Positions 9,127-17,892 of a DNA stretch of 64,000 nucleotides are shown piece after piece. Origin of the DNA: Pseudomonadales bacterium (GTDB lineage Bacteria > Pseudomonadota > Gammaproteobacteria > Pseudomonadales > UBA7239); the NCBI GenBank assembly GCA_041395665.1, contig JAWLAB010000001.1, positions 372,001-436,000 on the forward strand. The letters run 5' to 3'. Position 1 is the stretch's first letter; the number at the start of each line of letters is the position of its first letter. Both the position numbers and the translations under genes were made by a program. The notes under the pieces were generated by a model. The model ran no database searches, was not told the origin of the DNA, and saw only the letters and a list, made by a program, of their open reading frames with translations.

Positions 9127-9740
9127 TGCGCTTGGCGAGCGGCGATTTGCTGAGACAGCGCTGTCGCGCGGTGCTGCGCTTGCTGTAATTGGCGGGCGGA
9201 GAGCTGGGCGGCGGTGCGGTCGCGCTGCTGCGTTTCCCAAGCATCGCCTTGTGTGGCAGCGAGAGCAAACCATGCGTAGGCTTCTTGTGCATCGCGCGCA
9301 ACGCCTCGCCCTTCTAAGTACAGCGTACCGAGTACAGATTGCCCTGTGCTGTCGCCCTGCATCGCCGCCAATCGCGCCCAGTGTGCGGCCAGAGAATAAT
9401 CCTGTGGCACACCCACACCTTCGTTATACATCGTCGCCAAAATACCTTGCGCGGCGGCTTTGCCTTGTTGTGCGGCGAGTGTGAGCCAACGCGCGGATTC
9501 AGGATGGTTTTTCCCCACGCCTTCACCGCGACTGTAAAACGCCGCGAGTTGTAATTGTGCATTGGCATCACCGCGTTGTGCCTGCTGTGCGGTGGCAATA
9601 AAACGCGTTTGTGCACTGGGTGGCGGCGGCGCAGTTTGGCAGCCCGTGATAATCAGCGTGCAAGCGAGTAACAGTGCAAGCGCATGGCATTGCATGGCGG
9701 TGAGAGGCGGAAAAAAAGCGCGTTTTATTGATGTAAGCAT
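9123..9740 (-). CDS. Sel1-repeat lipoprotein
   Basis: A predicted lipoprotein with lipobox 'LIITGC' after a hydrophobic stretch, followed by a Pro-rich linker and about three Sel1-like (TPR-type) repeats, for example 'AQLQLAAFYSRGEGV', 'AQGILATMYNEGVGV' and 'GQSVLGTLYLEGRGV'. Such proteins act as protein-protein scaffolds at the envelope; the partner is unknown. The start is uncertain: ATG 9740 gives a Lys/Arg-containing n-region, ATG 9695 a shorter one, and ATG 9782 would overlap the 6S RNA promoter. It is convergent with sodC and divergent from the 6S RNA gene. Confidence 0.75.
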   Translation of the reverse strand: MLTSIKRAFFPPLTAMQCHALALLLACTLIITGCQTAPPPPSAQTRFIATAQQAQRGDANAQLQLAAFYSRGEGVGKNHPESARWLTLAAQQGKAAAQGILATMYNEGVGVPQDYSLAAHWARLAAMQGDSTGQSVLGTLYLEGRGVARDAQEAYAWFALAATQGDAWETQQRDRTAAQLSARQLQQAQHRATALSQQIAARQAH

Positions 9741-9774
9741 GAAAAACTCAAAATCACTGGATAAATTGTCAGGG

Positions 9775-9801
9775 TTGTTCATGGTACAAGAGGCGTATAC
9801 T
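9775..9801 (+). promoter_or_regulatory. Candidate promoter of 6S RNA
   Basis: TTGTTC at 9775-9780 and TATACT at 9796-9801 are separated by 15 bp and lie just ahead of the expected 5' end of the 6S RNA. The spacer is short, so the -35 element is tentative; the -10 is good. Confidence 0.4.
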
Positions 9802-9805
9802 GAGC

Positions 9806-9985
9806 CTGTCCTGAGATGTGCGCCAGTCGGTTATGTCCTCGAGCCGATATTGAAAACCATCCGGATGTATCTCGTTCACTGCCGGTGTGCATGTCCGTTA
9901 AACGGAAAGCCTAAAGGCAATGCTGATACAGCCACCTTGAACCTTGGGTTCAAGGCCACACCGGCAGCGGCATCTTGGGCTCCTC
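9806..9985 (+). ncRNA. ssrS: 6S RNA
   Basis: A roughly 180-nt region without a plausible gene matches the conserved features of gammaproteobacterial 6S RNA. The closing stem is 'CCTGAGATG' near 9809 against 'CATCTTGGG' near 9971. 'GAGCCGATATT' at about 9841 is the conserved 5' side of the central bubble. The near-perfect hairpin 'CCTTGAACC..GGGTTCAAGG' is near 9935, and 'GGCAGCGGCATC' precedes the 3' end. 6S RNA binds sigma-70 RNA polymerase and reshapes transcription in stationary phase. The ends are estimated by comparison with the remembered E. coli sequence and may be off by several bases. It lies between the Sel1 gene and ilvA. Confidence 0.85.
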
Positions 9986-10023
9986 TTATTTATCCCCTTA
10001 TATTTCCCTGCAAATTCAATTAC

Positions 10024-11538
10024 TTAACCGAGAAATAGTTGGTAGGCGGCGTTGCCTGTTTCTTCCTGCCAAGGGTAGTTCAGTGCGTTCAAAGACTGCG
10101 CCAACTGTGCGTATTCCTCTGGCGGCACCTGCAAACCGACTAGCACGCGACCGTCGGCCGCGCCGTGATTGCGGTAGTGGAACAGCGAGATATTCCAGTG
10201 CTGACCGAGATTGTTGAGGAAGTGCATCAGCGCACCGGGGCGCTCTGGAAATTCAAAACGGAACAGTCGTTCGTCAGAAATGGTGGGCGCGTGACCGCCG
10301 ACCATGTGGCGGATATGCAGCTTCGCCATTTCATCGTCGGTCATATCCAGCGCCATGTAGCCGTTGCTGTCGAGCTCGCGTAGCAGTTCACGGCGGTCAT
10401 CACTGTTCGCCGCCACTTGCACGCCAACAAAAATATGCGCCTGTTTTTTATCTGCGTAACGATAATTAAATTCCGTGATATTGCGTTTGCCGAGCAGGCG
10501 ACAAAACGCTTTGAAGCTGCCCGGTTTTTCGGGGATGGTGACTGCTAATACCACTTCGCGCTGCTCGCCAATTTCGGTGCGCTCAGAGATATAACGCAGG
10601 CGATCAAAATTGATATTGGCTCCGCTGTTAATCGCCACCAAATTTTCATCGCGCAGTGATTGTTCGGCGGCGTATTTTTTTAAACCCGCGAGTGCCAACG
10701 CGCCTGACGGTTCGGCGATAGAGCGCGTGTCTTCAAAAATATCTTTGATAGACGCGCAGATTTCATCGGTGCTGACCGTGATCACGCCATCGATGGTTTT
10801 TTTGATCACGCGAAAAGTTTCTTCGCCGATTTGCGCAACCGCTGTGCCATCGGCAAACAAGCCCACTTGCGGCAGTTTGACGCGTTTTTTCTGCTGCATG
10901 GCAGCGGCGAGGCAAGCGGATTCCTCGGCTTCTACCGCAAAAATTTTGACATCGGGGCGCACAAATTTGATGTAAGCCGCAACACCTGCGCACAAACCAC
11001 CACCGCCGACAGGAATGAAAACCGCGTGCAAGTTGTCGGGATGCTGGCGCAAAATTTCCATGCCCACGGTGCCCTGCCCTGCGATCACATCGGGATCGTC
11101 GTACGGGTGCACATAAGTCATGCCTTTTTCTTGCATCAACTGCTGTGCGTGCGCGGAAGCTTCGTCGTAGGTATCGCCGTGCAAAATCACTTTGGCACCG
11201 CGCGCTTTCACCGCTTCCACTTTGATCGCTGGCGTGGTGCGCGGCATCACAATGAAGGCTTTGACATTCATGCGCGCCGCAGCCAGTGCCACGCCCTGTG
11301 CGTGATTGCCAGCAGAAGCGGTTACTACGCCACGCGCCAGCGCTTCATCCGACAGCTGGCACATTTTGTTGTACGCGCCGCGCAACTTGAACGAAAAAAC
11401 TGGCTGCAAATCTTCACGCTTCAATAGAATCTGGTTGCCACTGCGTGTGGAGAGTGAGCGCATGGGGTCTAGCGGGGTTTCTTGTGCAACATCGTAGACG
11501 CGCGCGTTGAGAATGCGCTTGATATAGGTGTGTGGCAT
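10024..11538 (-). CDS. ilvA: Threonine ammonia-lyase, biosynthetic
   Basis: 504 residues from ATG 11538, close to the 514 of E. coli IlvA. The N-terminal PLP domain carries 'FSFKLRGAYNK' with the Schiff-base lysine, 'ASAGNHAQGVA', and the phosphate-binding glycine loop 'VPVGGGGLCAGVA'. The C-terminal third has two ACT-like regulatory segments ('LAVTIPEKPGSFKAF' and 'RFEFPERPGALMHF') that mediate isoleucine inhibition. It converts threonine to 2-oxobutanoate, the first step of isoleucine synthesis. A GGAGGA ribosome site directly precedes ATG 11538, so the longer frame to 11610 is rejected. Confidence 0.96.
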   Translation of the reverse strand: MPHTYIKRILNARVYDVAQETPLDPMRSLSTRSGNQILLKREDLQPVFSFKLRGAYNKMCQLSDEALARGVVTASAGNHAQGVALAAARMNVKAFIVMPRTTPAIKVEAVKARGAKVILHGDTYDEASAHAQQLMQEKGMTYVHPYDDPDVIAGQGTVGMEILRQHPDNLHAVFIPVGGGGLCAGVAAYIKFVRPDVKIFAVEAEESACLAAAMQQKKRVKLPQVGLFADGTAVAQIGEETFRVIKKTIDGVITVSTDEICASIKDIFEDTRSIAEPSGALALAGLKKYAAEQSLRDENLVAINSGANINFDRLRYISERTEIGEQREVVLAVTIPEKPGSFKAFCRLLGKRNITEFNYRYADKKQAHIFVGVQVAANSDDRRELLRELDSNGYMALDMTDDEMAKLHIRHMVGGHAPTISDERLFRFEFPERPGALMHFLNNLGQHWNISLFHYRNHGAADGRVLVGLQVPPEEYAQLAQSLNALNYPWQEETGNAAYQLFLG

Positions 11539-11657
11539 GGGTTCCTCCAGTGCGTGCATGGTATCGGTCGCTGCGATGCAAGGAAAGCAATGACTTGTAG
11601 TGACTGTCATCGTTTAGTATTTTGATTCATCCCATGTATTACACAAAGGAGCAGGCA

Positions 11658-12140
11658 GTGACGATTACCCATCATTTTGAGCAGGATGCCGACGAAGTTT
11701 TTGCCGCCATGACCAATGCCGAATGGCTGCAACAGCGCTGTGCGGATTTGGGTGAGAAAAATATTAGTTGTGAGGTAGAAGAACAGGGTCGCAAAACCAG
11801 TGTGAACCTGACGCGCACGGTAAAACGCGATTTACCTAAAGTGCTGGCGGCAATGTTTAACGCCGAAAATACGCTCAACATGAAAGAGTTGTGGGAGACC
11901 GTGGGCAGTACGCACATGGGAAGCTATAGCGTGGATGTAGTCGGGCAGCCCGTGGTGTTGTCCGCACGCTTTAAATTGAAGCCCAATGCCGATGGCGGCT
12001 GTGATTACAGCATCGACTATCAATGCAAGGCGAGCATTCCCTTGGTGGGTAAAAAAGTGGAGGAGTTTATTATTTCGCAAACAGCGAATGGTTTGGAGCA
12101 AGAAATTAACTGGTTGAAGAAAAAACTTAGCAGTAAATGA
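11658..12140 (+). CDS. DUF2505 family protein
   Basis: About 160 residues, resembling the DUF2505 family of START/SRPBCC-like folds: 'HHFEQDADEVFAAMTN' at the start, a central 'GQPVVLSARFKLKPNADGG' strand region and a C-terminal amphipathic helix ('FIISQTANGLEQEINWLKK'). Biochemical role unknown; the fold suggests binding of a hydrophobic ligand. I choose the GTG at 11658 because AAAGGAG lies 7 bp upstream; the frame is open to 11622 but lacks a ribosome site. It precedes the methyltransferase gene on the same strand. Confidence 0.7.
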   Translation: MTITHHFEQDADEVFAAMTNAEWLQQRCADLGEKNISCEVEEQGRKTSVNLTRTVKRDLPKVLAAMFNAENTLNMKELWETVGSTHMGSYSVDVVGQPVVLSARFKLKPNADGGCDYSIDYQCKASIPLVGKKVEEFIISQTANGLEQEINWLKKKLSSK

Positions 12141-12158
12141 AATAAGGATTCAACGCTC

Positions 12159-12884
12159 GTGGAATTAGTCGAATACCAGTTAATGGATGCACTGGAACAA
12201 GAGTTCTGGTGGTATCGCGGTTTACATGCAGTCATTGCTGAACGCTTGCTGCAATTAAATTTACCCGCGCAAGACAAAGTATTGGATGCGGGTTGCGGCA
12301 CTGGCGGCGTGTTGGCGCATTGGCAAAAAATTGCATCGCAATATACCTACGCTGGTTTGGAATGGCACAGCGATGCCGCCGCGATGGCGGAGAAAAAAAC
12401 CAGCTTGCCGATTGTGCGCGGCAGCGTGAACGCGATGCCTTATGCCGATGGTGAATTTGCTGCGATTTTTTCGCAGGATGTGATCTGTCATCGCAATGTT
12501 GATGAAGCGGCGATGCTGCGCGAGTGTCATCGCTGCCTGCAATCCGGCGGGCATTTGTTGTTGAATGTGGCGGCTTATCAATGGATGACTTCGGCACACG
12601 ATGTGCATGTGCACGCCGATCGTCGTTACACCACAACAAGACTGCGCCAGTTATTGCATGAAAACGGTTTTGAAGTGGTCGATGCAGGTTATTGGAACAG
12701 TTTGTTGTTTCCCTTGATGGTTTTGCACCGCATGACAGTTGGAAAAAATAAAACCGAAAGCGATGTAGCGCCCATACCTGCGTGGCAAAATAATTTGTTC
12801 TATAAAATTCTTGATAGCGAACGCCGTTGGCGCTTGCGTCTGCCGTTTGGCGGCTCCGCTTGGATACACGGGAGAAAACGGTGA
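12159..12884 (+). CDS. Class I SAM-dependent methyltransferase
   Basis: 241 residues. 'KVLDAGCGTGGVLAHW' near residue 40 is the SAM-binding motif I of type-11 methyltransferases, and 'PYADGEFAAIFSQDVICH' near 95 is motif II/III. The start is GTG with AAGGA about 10 bp upstream. The C-terminus is positively charged. Its stop overlaps the GTG of the next gene (GTGA), so it is translationally coupled to a membrane glycosyltransferase. This suggests it modifies a glycan or lipid-linked sugar, but the substrate is unknown. Confidence 0.8.
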   Translation: MELVEYQLMDALEQEFWWYRGLHAVIAERLLQLNLPAQDKVLDAGCGTGGVLAHWQKIASQYTYAGLEWHSDAAAMAEKKTSLPIVRGSVNAMPYADGEFAAIFSQDVICHRNVDEAAMLRECHRCLQSGGHLLLNVAAYQWMTSAHDVHVHADRRYTTTRLRQLLHENGFEVVDAGYWNSLLFPLMVLHRMTVGKNKTESDVAPIPAWQNNLFYKILDSERRWRLRLPFGGSAWIHGRKR

Positions 12885-13861
12885 GTTACACAGAAATCAG
12901 CGGCGAGAAAACCGTGTTTGATTTTGCGTTGTCTATTGTTGTGCCTGTGTATAACGGCGCGAGCTCCATTGGTGTGTTGGTGGATGCGCTGGCAAAATTA
13001 GAAGTGGAAGGCGGTTTGGAAATTGTGCTGGTCAATGATGGCAGCCCAGACAATTCACTTGCCGTGTGTCGCGAGCTTTGCCAAAAAAATGCTGTGGCAT
13101 TGACGGTTGTGAATCTCTCCCGAAATTTTGGCGAACACAATGCAGTGATGGCGGGCTACACGCATGCGCGCGGTGAATACATCATCAATATGGATGATGA
13201 TTTGCAAAATCCACCGGAAGAAGTCGTTAATTTATGGCGGCACGCACATACGCATCAATATGATGCTGTGTACACTTTTTATGAAGAAAAGCAGCACGAG
13301 AGTTGGCGCAATCTCGGCAGCAAGTTAACTAACTGGTGTGCCGATTGGGTAATCGATAAGCCAAAGGGTTTATACCTCTCCAGCTTTCGCTGCGTGAGCG
13401 CATTTCTCGCGCAAAAAATTGTCGAACACCATGGCCCTTTCCCGTATGTAGACGGTTTAATTTTTCAAATCACACGCAATGTCGGTACGCTGGCAGTGCA
13501 ACATTTACCGCGCGCCAATGGTGAAAGTAACTATACTTTGACGCGTTTAATGCGTTTATTTTTGTCCATGCTGCTCAACTTTTCTGTCGTACCTTTACGC
13601 ATTGGAACGCTGATTGGTGTGTTGTTGTCTGGTGCGGGTTTGTTGGGTCTGCTGGTTATTTTGATCGAAGCGATGTTTGCGGATGTGCCGCGCGGTTGGG
13701 CTTCGATGATGGCGGGTGTACTGACATTAACCGGCGTGCAGTTGATGATGCTCGGTGTGATCGGTGAATACCTCGGCCGTATGTTTCTCACCATCAATAA
13801 AAAACCGCAATTCGTGGTGCGCGATATAGAGCGCAACGCCAAGGCCAAACACGGCGCATAA
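12881..13861 (+). CDS. ArnC/GtrB-like polyprenyl-phosphate glycosyltransferase
   Basis: 326 residues. An N-terminal GT2 domain has 'LSIVVPVYNGASSIGV', 'VLVNDGSPDNS' and 'NMDDDLQNPPEE' (DXD-like DDD). It is followed by two C-terminal transmembrane helices (about 232-255 and 268-290). This is the topology of ArnC, GtrB and DPM1-like enzymes, which transfer a sugar from a nucleotide to undecaprenyl phosphate at the inner face of the membrane. Start at GTG 12881, behind GGAG with 6-bp spacing and overlapping the methyltransferase stop. A GtrA-family flippase-like gene occurs at 24.9 kb but is not adjacent. Sugar not known. Confidence 0.8.
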   Translation: MSYTEISGEKTVFDFALSIVVPVYNGASSIGVLVDALAKLEVEGGLEIVLVNDGSPDNSLAVCRELCQKNAVALTVVNLSRNFGEHNAVMAGYTHARGEYIINMDDDLQNPPEEVVNLWRHAHTHQYDAVYTFYEEKQHESWRNLGSKLTNWCADWVIDKPKGLYLSSFRCVSAFLAQKIVEHHGPFPYVDGLIFQITRNVGTLAVQHLPRANGESNYTLTRLMRLFLSMLLNFSVVPLRIGTLIGVLLSGAGLLGLLVILIEAMFADVPRGWASMMAGVLTLTGVQLMMLGVIGEYLGRMFLTINKKPQFVVRDIERNAKAKHGA

Positions 13862-13864
13862 ATC

Positions 13865-15754
13865 ATGTCTCTTTTACGCTTAGAAAAAGTCGAACTGGCT
13901 TTCGGCACGCATGTGCTGTTCGATCAAGTCAGTGTCAATATTGCCGCCGGTGATCGCATCGGTTTGTTGGGACGCAACGGTGCGGGTAAATCGTCATTGC
14001 TGCGCATGATTGCCAATCGCCAACAACCCGATAGCGGCCAAGTGTGGCGCACCGCCGGTTTATGTGTTGCAGAGTTATTGCAAGAATTGCCGGACGCAAC
14101 GGAACAAACAGTGTATGACTGGGTGGCGAGCGGCTTGCAAGAAGCGGGCGAATATTTATCGCAATACCATCATTTATTGACCGAAGATTTATCGGATGCC
14201 GCCGTGTTGGCGCGTTTGCAACAAGTGCAAACCGCGTTAGAAGCCGCTGACGGTTGGCGATTGCAACAGCGCGTGGACAGTGTGTTGACGCGCTTACAGT
14301 TGCCGGCGGATGCAGCATTGTCCAGTTTATCGGGCGGGTGGCGTCGTCGCGCAGCTTTAGCGCGCGCACTGGTCCAACAGCCGGATATTTTGTTATTGGA
14401 TGAACCGACCAACCATCTCGATATCGAAGCGATTACTTGGCTGGAACAAGAGATCAGCAACTTTCCGGGCGCGGTAATTTTGGTGACGCACGATCGCAGT
14501 TTTTTGCAAAAAACCGCTACGCAAATTTGGGAAGTGGATCGCGGGCAAGTGTTTGTTTGGCGCGGAGATTATCGTGGCTTTCTCGACTACCGCGAACAGC
14601 GTTTAGCTTCCGAAGAAAAAACCAATAGCGAGTTCGATAAAAAGCTTGCCGAAGAAGAGCGTTGGATACGCACGGGTGTTAAAGCGCGGCGCACGCGCAA
14701 CGAAGGTCGAGTGCGCGCGTTGGAAAAAATGCGTGAACAACGCGCAGCGCGGCGTGAACAAACCGGCTCTGCGCGTATGCAGCTCGATCAAGCGGCGCAG
14801 TCGGGCAAGTTGATTGCGGAGTTGGATCGCGTCAGTTTTTCGGTGAGCGAGCGCGACATCATCAAAGATTTGTCTGTCTCGGTGATGCGCGGTGATCGCA
14901 TCGGTTTGATCGGCCCGAATGGCAGCGGCAAAAGCACGCTGCTGAAATTAATTCTCGGCGAGTTGTCACCTACAGCAGGTGACATTAAACGCGGCACAAA
15001 ACTGCAAGTAGCGTATTTCGATCAATTGCGCGCCACTTTAGATTTGCAAGCCACGGCGGTGGACAATGTCGGCGGTGGACGCGATTTTATCGACATCAAT
15101 GGCAAGTCATTGCATGTCATCAGTTATCTGAATAACTTTTTATTTGAAGCGGCGCGTTTGCGCACGCCAGTGTGGCGTTTGTCGGGTGGCGAACAAAACC
15201 GTTTGATTTTGGCGAAGTTATTCAGCCAACCCGCAAATTTGTTGGTGTTGGATGAGCCGACTAACGATTTGGATTTAGAAACACTAGAGTTGTTGGAAGA
15301 ATTGCTGTGCGATTTTGATGGCACGGTGTTGTTGGTCAGTCACGATCGCAGCTTTGTCGATAACGTCGTCACCAGCACCTTGGTATTTGAAGGCGATGGA
15401 GTCATCAACGAATACGTCGGCGGCTACAGTGATTGGCAGGCAGCGGTAGCCAACACTGCAAAAAAATCCACACAGCCCGTAGCGGCACAGCAAAAAGCTG
15501 TGTCATCGGTTGTTGCGCCAGAAAAATCAGCGGTCAGTAAGTTGTCGTATAAATTGCAGCGCGAGTTACAAGAACTGCCGACAAAAATTGAAACGCTGGA
15601 AAGTGACATCGCCGCGCTGACGGCGCAGATGCAAGAACCGGCTTTCTACACGCAAACGCAGCAGCAAACTAATACCGTGCTGGAAGCGTTGGCAAAAAAA
15701 CAGACGGAATTGGATGCTTGCTATACGCGCTGGACGGAGTTGGAGAGCGCTTAG
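13865..15754 (+). CDS. uup: ABC-F family ATPase Uup
   Basis: 629 residues, the usual Uup length (635 in E. coli). Two ABC domains: Walker A 'GRNGAGKSS' and signature 'LSGGWRRRAALARAL' in the first, 'GPNGSGKST' and 'LSGGEQNR' in the second, with 'DEPTNHLD' and 'DEPTNDLD' Walker B regions. The linker is charged, and the C-terminal coiled coil (about 560-629) is the DNA/ribosome-binding extension characteristic of Uup. No membrane domain is present. It acts in the cytoplasm on ribosomes and in suppressing tandem-repeat deletions, as known for the family. It starts 3 bp after the preceding gene. Confidence 0.92.
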   Translation: MSLLRLEKVELAFGTHVLFDQVSVNIAAGDRIGLLGRNGAGKSSLLRMIANRQQPDSGQVWRTAGLCVAELLQELPDATEQTVYDWVASGLQEAGEYLSQYHHLLTEDLSDAAVLARLQQVQTALEAADGWRLQQRVDSVLTRLQLPADAALSSLSGGWRRRAALARALVQQPDILLLDEPTNHLDIEAITWLEQEISNFPGAVILVTHDRSFLQKTATQIWEVDRGQVFVWRGDYRGFLDYREQRLASEEKTNSEFDKKLAEEERWIRTGVKARRTRNEGRVRALEKMREQRAARREQTGSARMQLDQAAQSGKLIAELDRVSFSVSERDIIKDLSVSVMRGDRIGLIGPNGSGKSTLLKLILGELSPTAGDIKRGTKLQVAYFDQLRATLDLQATAVDNVGGGRDFIDINGKSLHVISYLNNFLFEAARLRTPVWRLSGGEQNRLILAKLFSQPANLLVLDEPTNDLDLETLELLEELLCDFDGTVLLVSHDRSFVDNVVTSTLVFEGDGVINEYVGGYSDWQAAVANTAKKSTQPVAAQQKAVSSVVAPEKSAVSKLSYKLQRELQELPTKIETLESDIAALTAQMQEPAFYTQTQQQTNTVLEALAKKQTELDACYTRWTELESA

Positions 15755-15761
15755 AGAGCAC

Positions 15762-17123
15762 TTAGATAACTACAGGCAGTACAACGGTAAACGTGGTGTT
15801 GCCGGTTGAAGATTCGACGCTAATCTTGCCTTTGTGCGCAGCAATAATGGATTGTGTGATAGCCAGACCCAAGCCCATGCCATCACTCGGTGATGAGCGC
15901 ACTGCATCGGCGCGATAGAAGCGGTTAAACAAGCGCGGCAGATGTTCGGGTGAAATGGTTTCCCCTTGATTGCTAATCGCAACGTGAACGGCGCACGCCT
16001 CAGTGTGAATCACAATGTGTATGGATGAGTGTGCGGTTGCATGTTGAATAGCATTACTCAATAAATTGCCAAACGCACGGCGCAGCATTAAAGCATCACC
16101 CATACAGGTTGCCTCACCTGTTACGCAGAGCTGGATATTTTTTTCATCGGCCAGCACACCATAAAAATCACACAAGGCGCGAATGTCTTTTCCTAAGGCA
16201 ATGGATGCTCTGCTAGGAATAATGAGGCCGTGATCGGCTTTGGCGAGAAACAGCATGTCACTAATCATGCGCGCCAAGCGCTCGTATTCTTCGTAATTGG
16301 TGTAGAGAATTTCTTTGTAATCCGCCGCGCTGCGCTCTTTGGTCAGCGACACTTGTGTTTGGATCATCAAATTGTTGATCGGTGTGCGCAGTTCGTGTGC
16401 GAGATCGGCGGAAAATTCTGACAGCCGCATCAACGAGTCGCCGATGCGATTCAGCAAATCATTGAAAGCGGTTGCCAATGCGCGCAATTCCACGGGCATA
16501 TCGTCTGGCTGTAAACGGTGATCCAATTGTTGCGCCGAGCTGTGCGTGACGAGTTCGGTCATCGTTTGCAGCGGCGCTAAACCGCGCCGCGCAATCAGTA
16601 CGCCGAGTACGGCCATGGCGCTCAAGCCGCCCAAACCAATGGCGAGCAATTCGCGTTCAAAAGAGCGCAAAAATTGTTGGTGGTGACTGATGTCAATCCC
16701 GACAGTCATTTTGTAGCCCGCTGCTGAAGTGGCCGAGATGCCGCGATAGGGTGTGCCATCGGTCTCCCATGTGCGTGCGTTGCGCTGGTGTTGTGGAATA
16801 ACGGCGTGACCGGATTGATACCAGAGTTGATCGTCAGGCGTGTCAATGCGCACCAGCAGATCATGATGGCCAATCAGGGCGCGATCCAATTCGCGCTTAA
16901 TTTTTTGTTCATCGCTGTGTGGATGGACTTCCGCCAGCGTTTGCTGAATCAACTCCAATTTGCCTGCCATTTGCATCTCGTCCATTTGCGTGAAATGGCG
17001 ATCGACAGCGACGCGTATCATGACACCCATGGCAGTGAGAACAGCAGCCGTCAACAGCGCGAATAGCAGTGAAATGCGAAAAACAATCGAGCGGGTGGCG
17101 CTCAAGCCATCACGAAGACGCAT
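15762..17123 (-). CDS. cusS: Heavy-metal sensor histidine kinase (CusS-like)
   Basis: 453 residues. Two transmembrane helices (about 17-37 and 165-185) flank a periplasmic sensor loop. HAMP follows, then 'DLAHELRTPINNLM' with the phosphoacceptor His, and the HATPase domain with 'NLLSNAIQHA' and 'GMGLGLAITQSIIAAH'. The overall arrangement is that of CusS/CopS/IrlS kinases. It overlaps the response-regulator gene by 14 bp. The divergent copper genes at 17.9-21.2 kb make Cu(I)/Cu(II) or Ag(I) the likely signal. The symbol is by family resemblance only. Confidence 0.85.
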   Translation of the reverse strand: MRLRDGLSATRSIVFRISLLFALLTAAVLTAMGVMIRVAVDRHFTQMDEMQMAGKLELIQQTLAEVHPHSDEQKIKRELDRALIGHHDLLVRIDTPDDQLWYQSGHAVIPQHQRNARTWETDGTPYRGISATSAAGYKMTVGIDISHHQQFLRSFERELLAIGLGGLSAMAVLGVLIARRGLAPLQTMTELVTHSSAQQLDHRLQPDDMPVELRALATAFNDLLNRIGDSLMRLSEFSADLAHELRTPINNLMIQTQVSLTKERSAADYKEILYTNYEEYERLARMISDMLFLAKADHGLIIPSRASIALGKDIRALCDFYGVLADEKNIQLCVTGEATCMGDALMLRRAFGNLLSNAIQHATAHSSIHIVIHTEACAVHVAISNQGETISPEHLPRLFNRFYRADAVRSSPSDGMGLGLAITQSIIAAHKGKISVESSTGNTTFTVVLPVVI

Positions 17124-17793
17124 GCGCTATTTCCATCACATAGCCCATGCCGCGCACGGTGTGAATTAACGGTTGCTCAAATCCGGCATCGACTTTGTTG
17201 CGCAGACGTTTGATAGCAACTTCCACCACATTGGTGTCGCTGTCGAAGTTCATGTCCCACACTTGAGAGGCAATCAATGAGCGCGGCAAAATTTCACCGC
17301 TGCGGCGCATCAGTAATTCCAGCAGCGCGAATTCTTTGGCAGTTAAATCGATGCGTTGCTCGGCGCGCGTGGCGCGACGACGGCGCAAGTCCAGCGACAA
17401 ATCTGCAATGTGCAAGGTGTCTTCCTCGAGCTGTTTGCCGCGCCGCAGCAGCGTGCGAATTCTGGCCAGTAATTCCGCAAAAGCAAAAGGTTTGACGAGG
17501 TAATCATCGGCACCTAAATCCAAGCCTTTGATGCGATCTTCCACGTGGTCGCGCGCGGTTAAAAACAACACCGGCAGCGTTTTCCCCGCTTGGCGGATGG
17601 CGGATAACACTTGCCAGCCATCAAAGCTGGGCAGTGCGACATCCAAAATCACCAGCGCGTAATCGTCTTGCAACGCACAGCTCATGCCGGTCAGACCGTC
17701 CTGCACCCAATCGGTGAGATAACCGGCTTCTGTTAAGCCCTGCTTGAGGTAGTTGCCCGTTTTGGCTTCGTCTTCAATCAACAAAATCTTCAT
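17110..17793 (-). CDS. cusR: OmpR-family copper response regulator (CusR/CopR-like)
   Basis: 227 residues. The receiver has 'LLIEDEAKTGNYLKQGL' and D51 in 'LVILDVALPSFDGW', with a conserved Lys in 'DYLVKPFAF'. The C-terminal winged helix contains 'IDLTAKEFALLELLMRR' and ends with 'LIHTVRGMGYVME', the standard CusR/CopR ending. It should bind the palindrome at 17804-17822, just upstream of its own ATG, and switch on the divergent copper genes, probably also itself. Confidence 0.9.
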   Translation of the reverse strand: MKILLIEDEAKTGNYLKQGLTEAGYLTDWVQDGLTGMSCALQDDYALVILDVALPSFDGWQVLSAIRQAGKTLPVLFLTARDHVEDRIKGLDLGADDYLVKPFAFAELLARIRTLLRRGKQLEEDTLHIADLSLDLRRRRATRAEQRIDLTAKEFALLELLMRRSGEILPRSLIASQVWDMNFDSDTNVVEVAIKRLRNKVDAGFEQPLIHTVRGMGYVMEIAHASS

Positions 17794-17803
17794 GGCTGCT
17801 CAG

Positions 17804-17822
17804 ATTACAAAATTGTCATTTT
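17804..17822. promoter_or_regulatory. CusR/CopR-type operator box
   Basis: The sequence ATTACAAAATTGTCATTTT is an imperfect palindrome (ACAA-AA-TTGT core). Its right half is identical to the known CusR box half-site and its left half differs mainly by T for G. It lies 11 bp upstream of the cusR-like start and about 70 bp upstream of the divergent copper genes, the expected place for a shared operator. Confidence 0.65.
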
Positions 17823-17831
17823 CGCGTCATC

Positions 17832-17861
17832 TTGTTGTTGGCGATAGGAGCGCACTATAGG
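17832..17861 (+). promoter_or_regulatory. Candidate promoter of the copper operon
   Basis: TTGTTG at 17832-17837 and TATAGG at 17856-17861 are 18 bp apart, directly downstream of the CusR-type box. A weak -10 suits an activated promoter. Assigned by eye. Confidence 0.35.
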
Positions 17862-17892
17862 CCTATCATCAAGCAACAGCAGAGGTAACACC

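Noticed and set aside
9562..10038. 158-codon plus-strand ORF
   Set aside because: It runs through the antisense of the Sel1 lipoprotein and the whole 6S RNA and has no coding character.
11539..11610. Extended IlvA N-terminus
   Set aside because: ATG 11538 has a GGAGGA site directly upstream and matches the family start; the extension has no homology.
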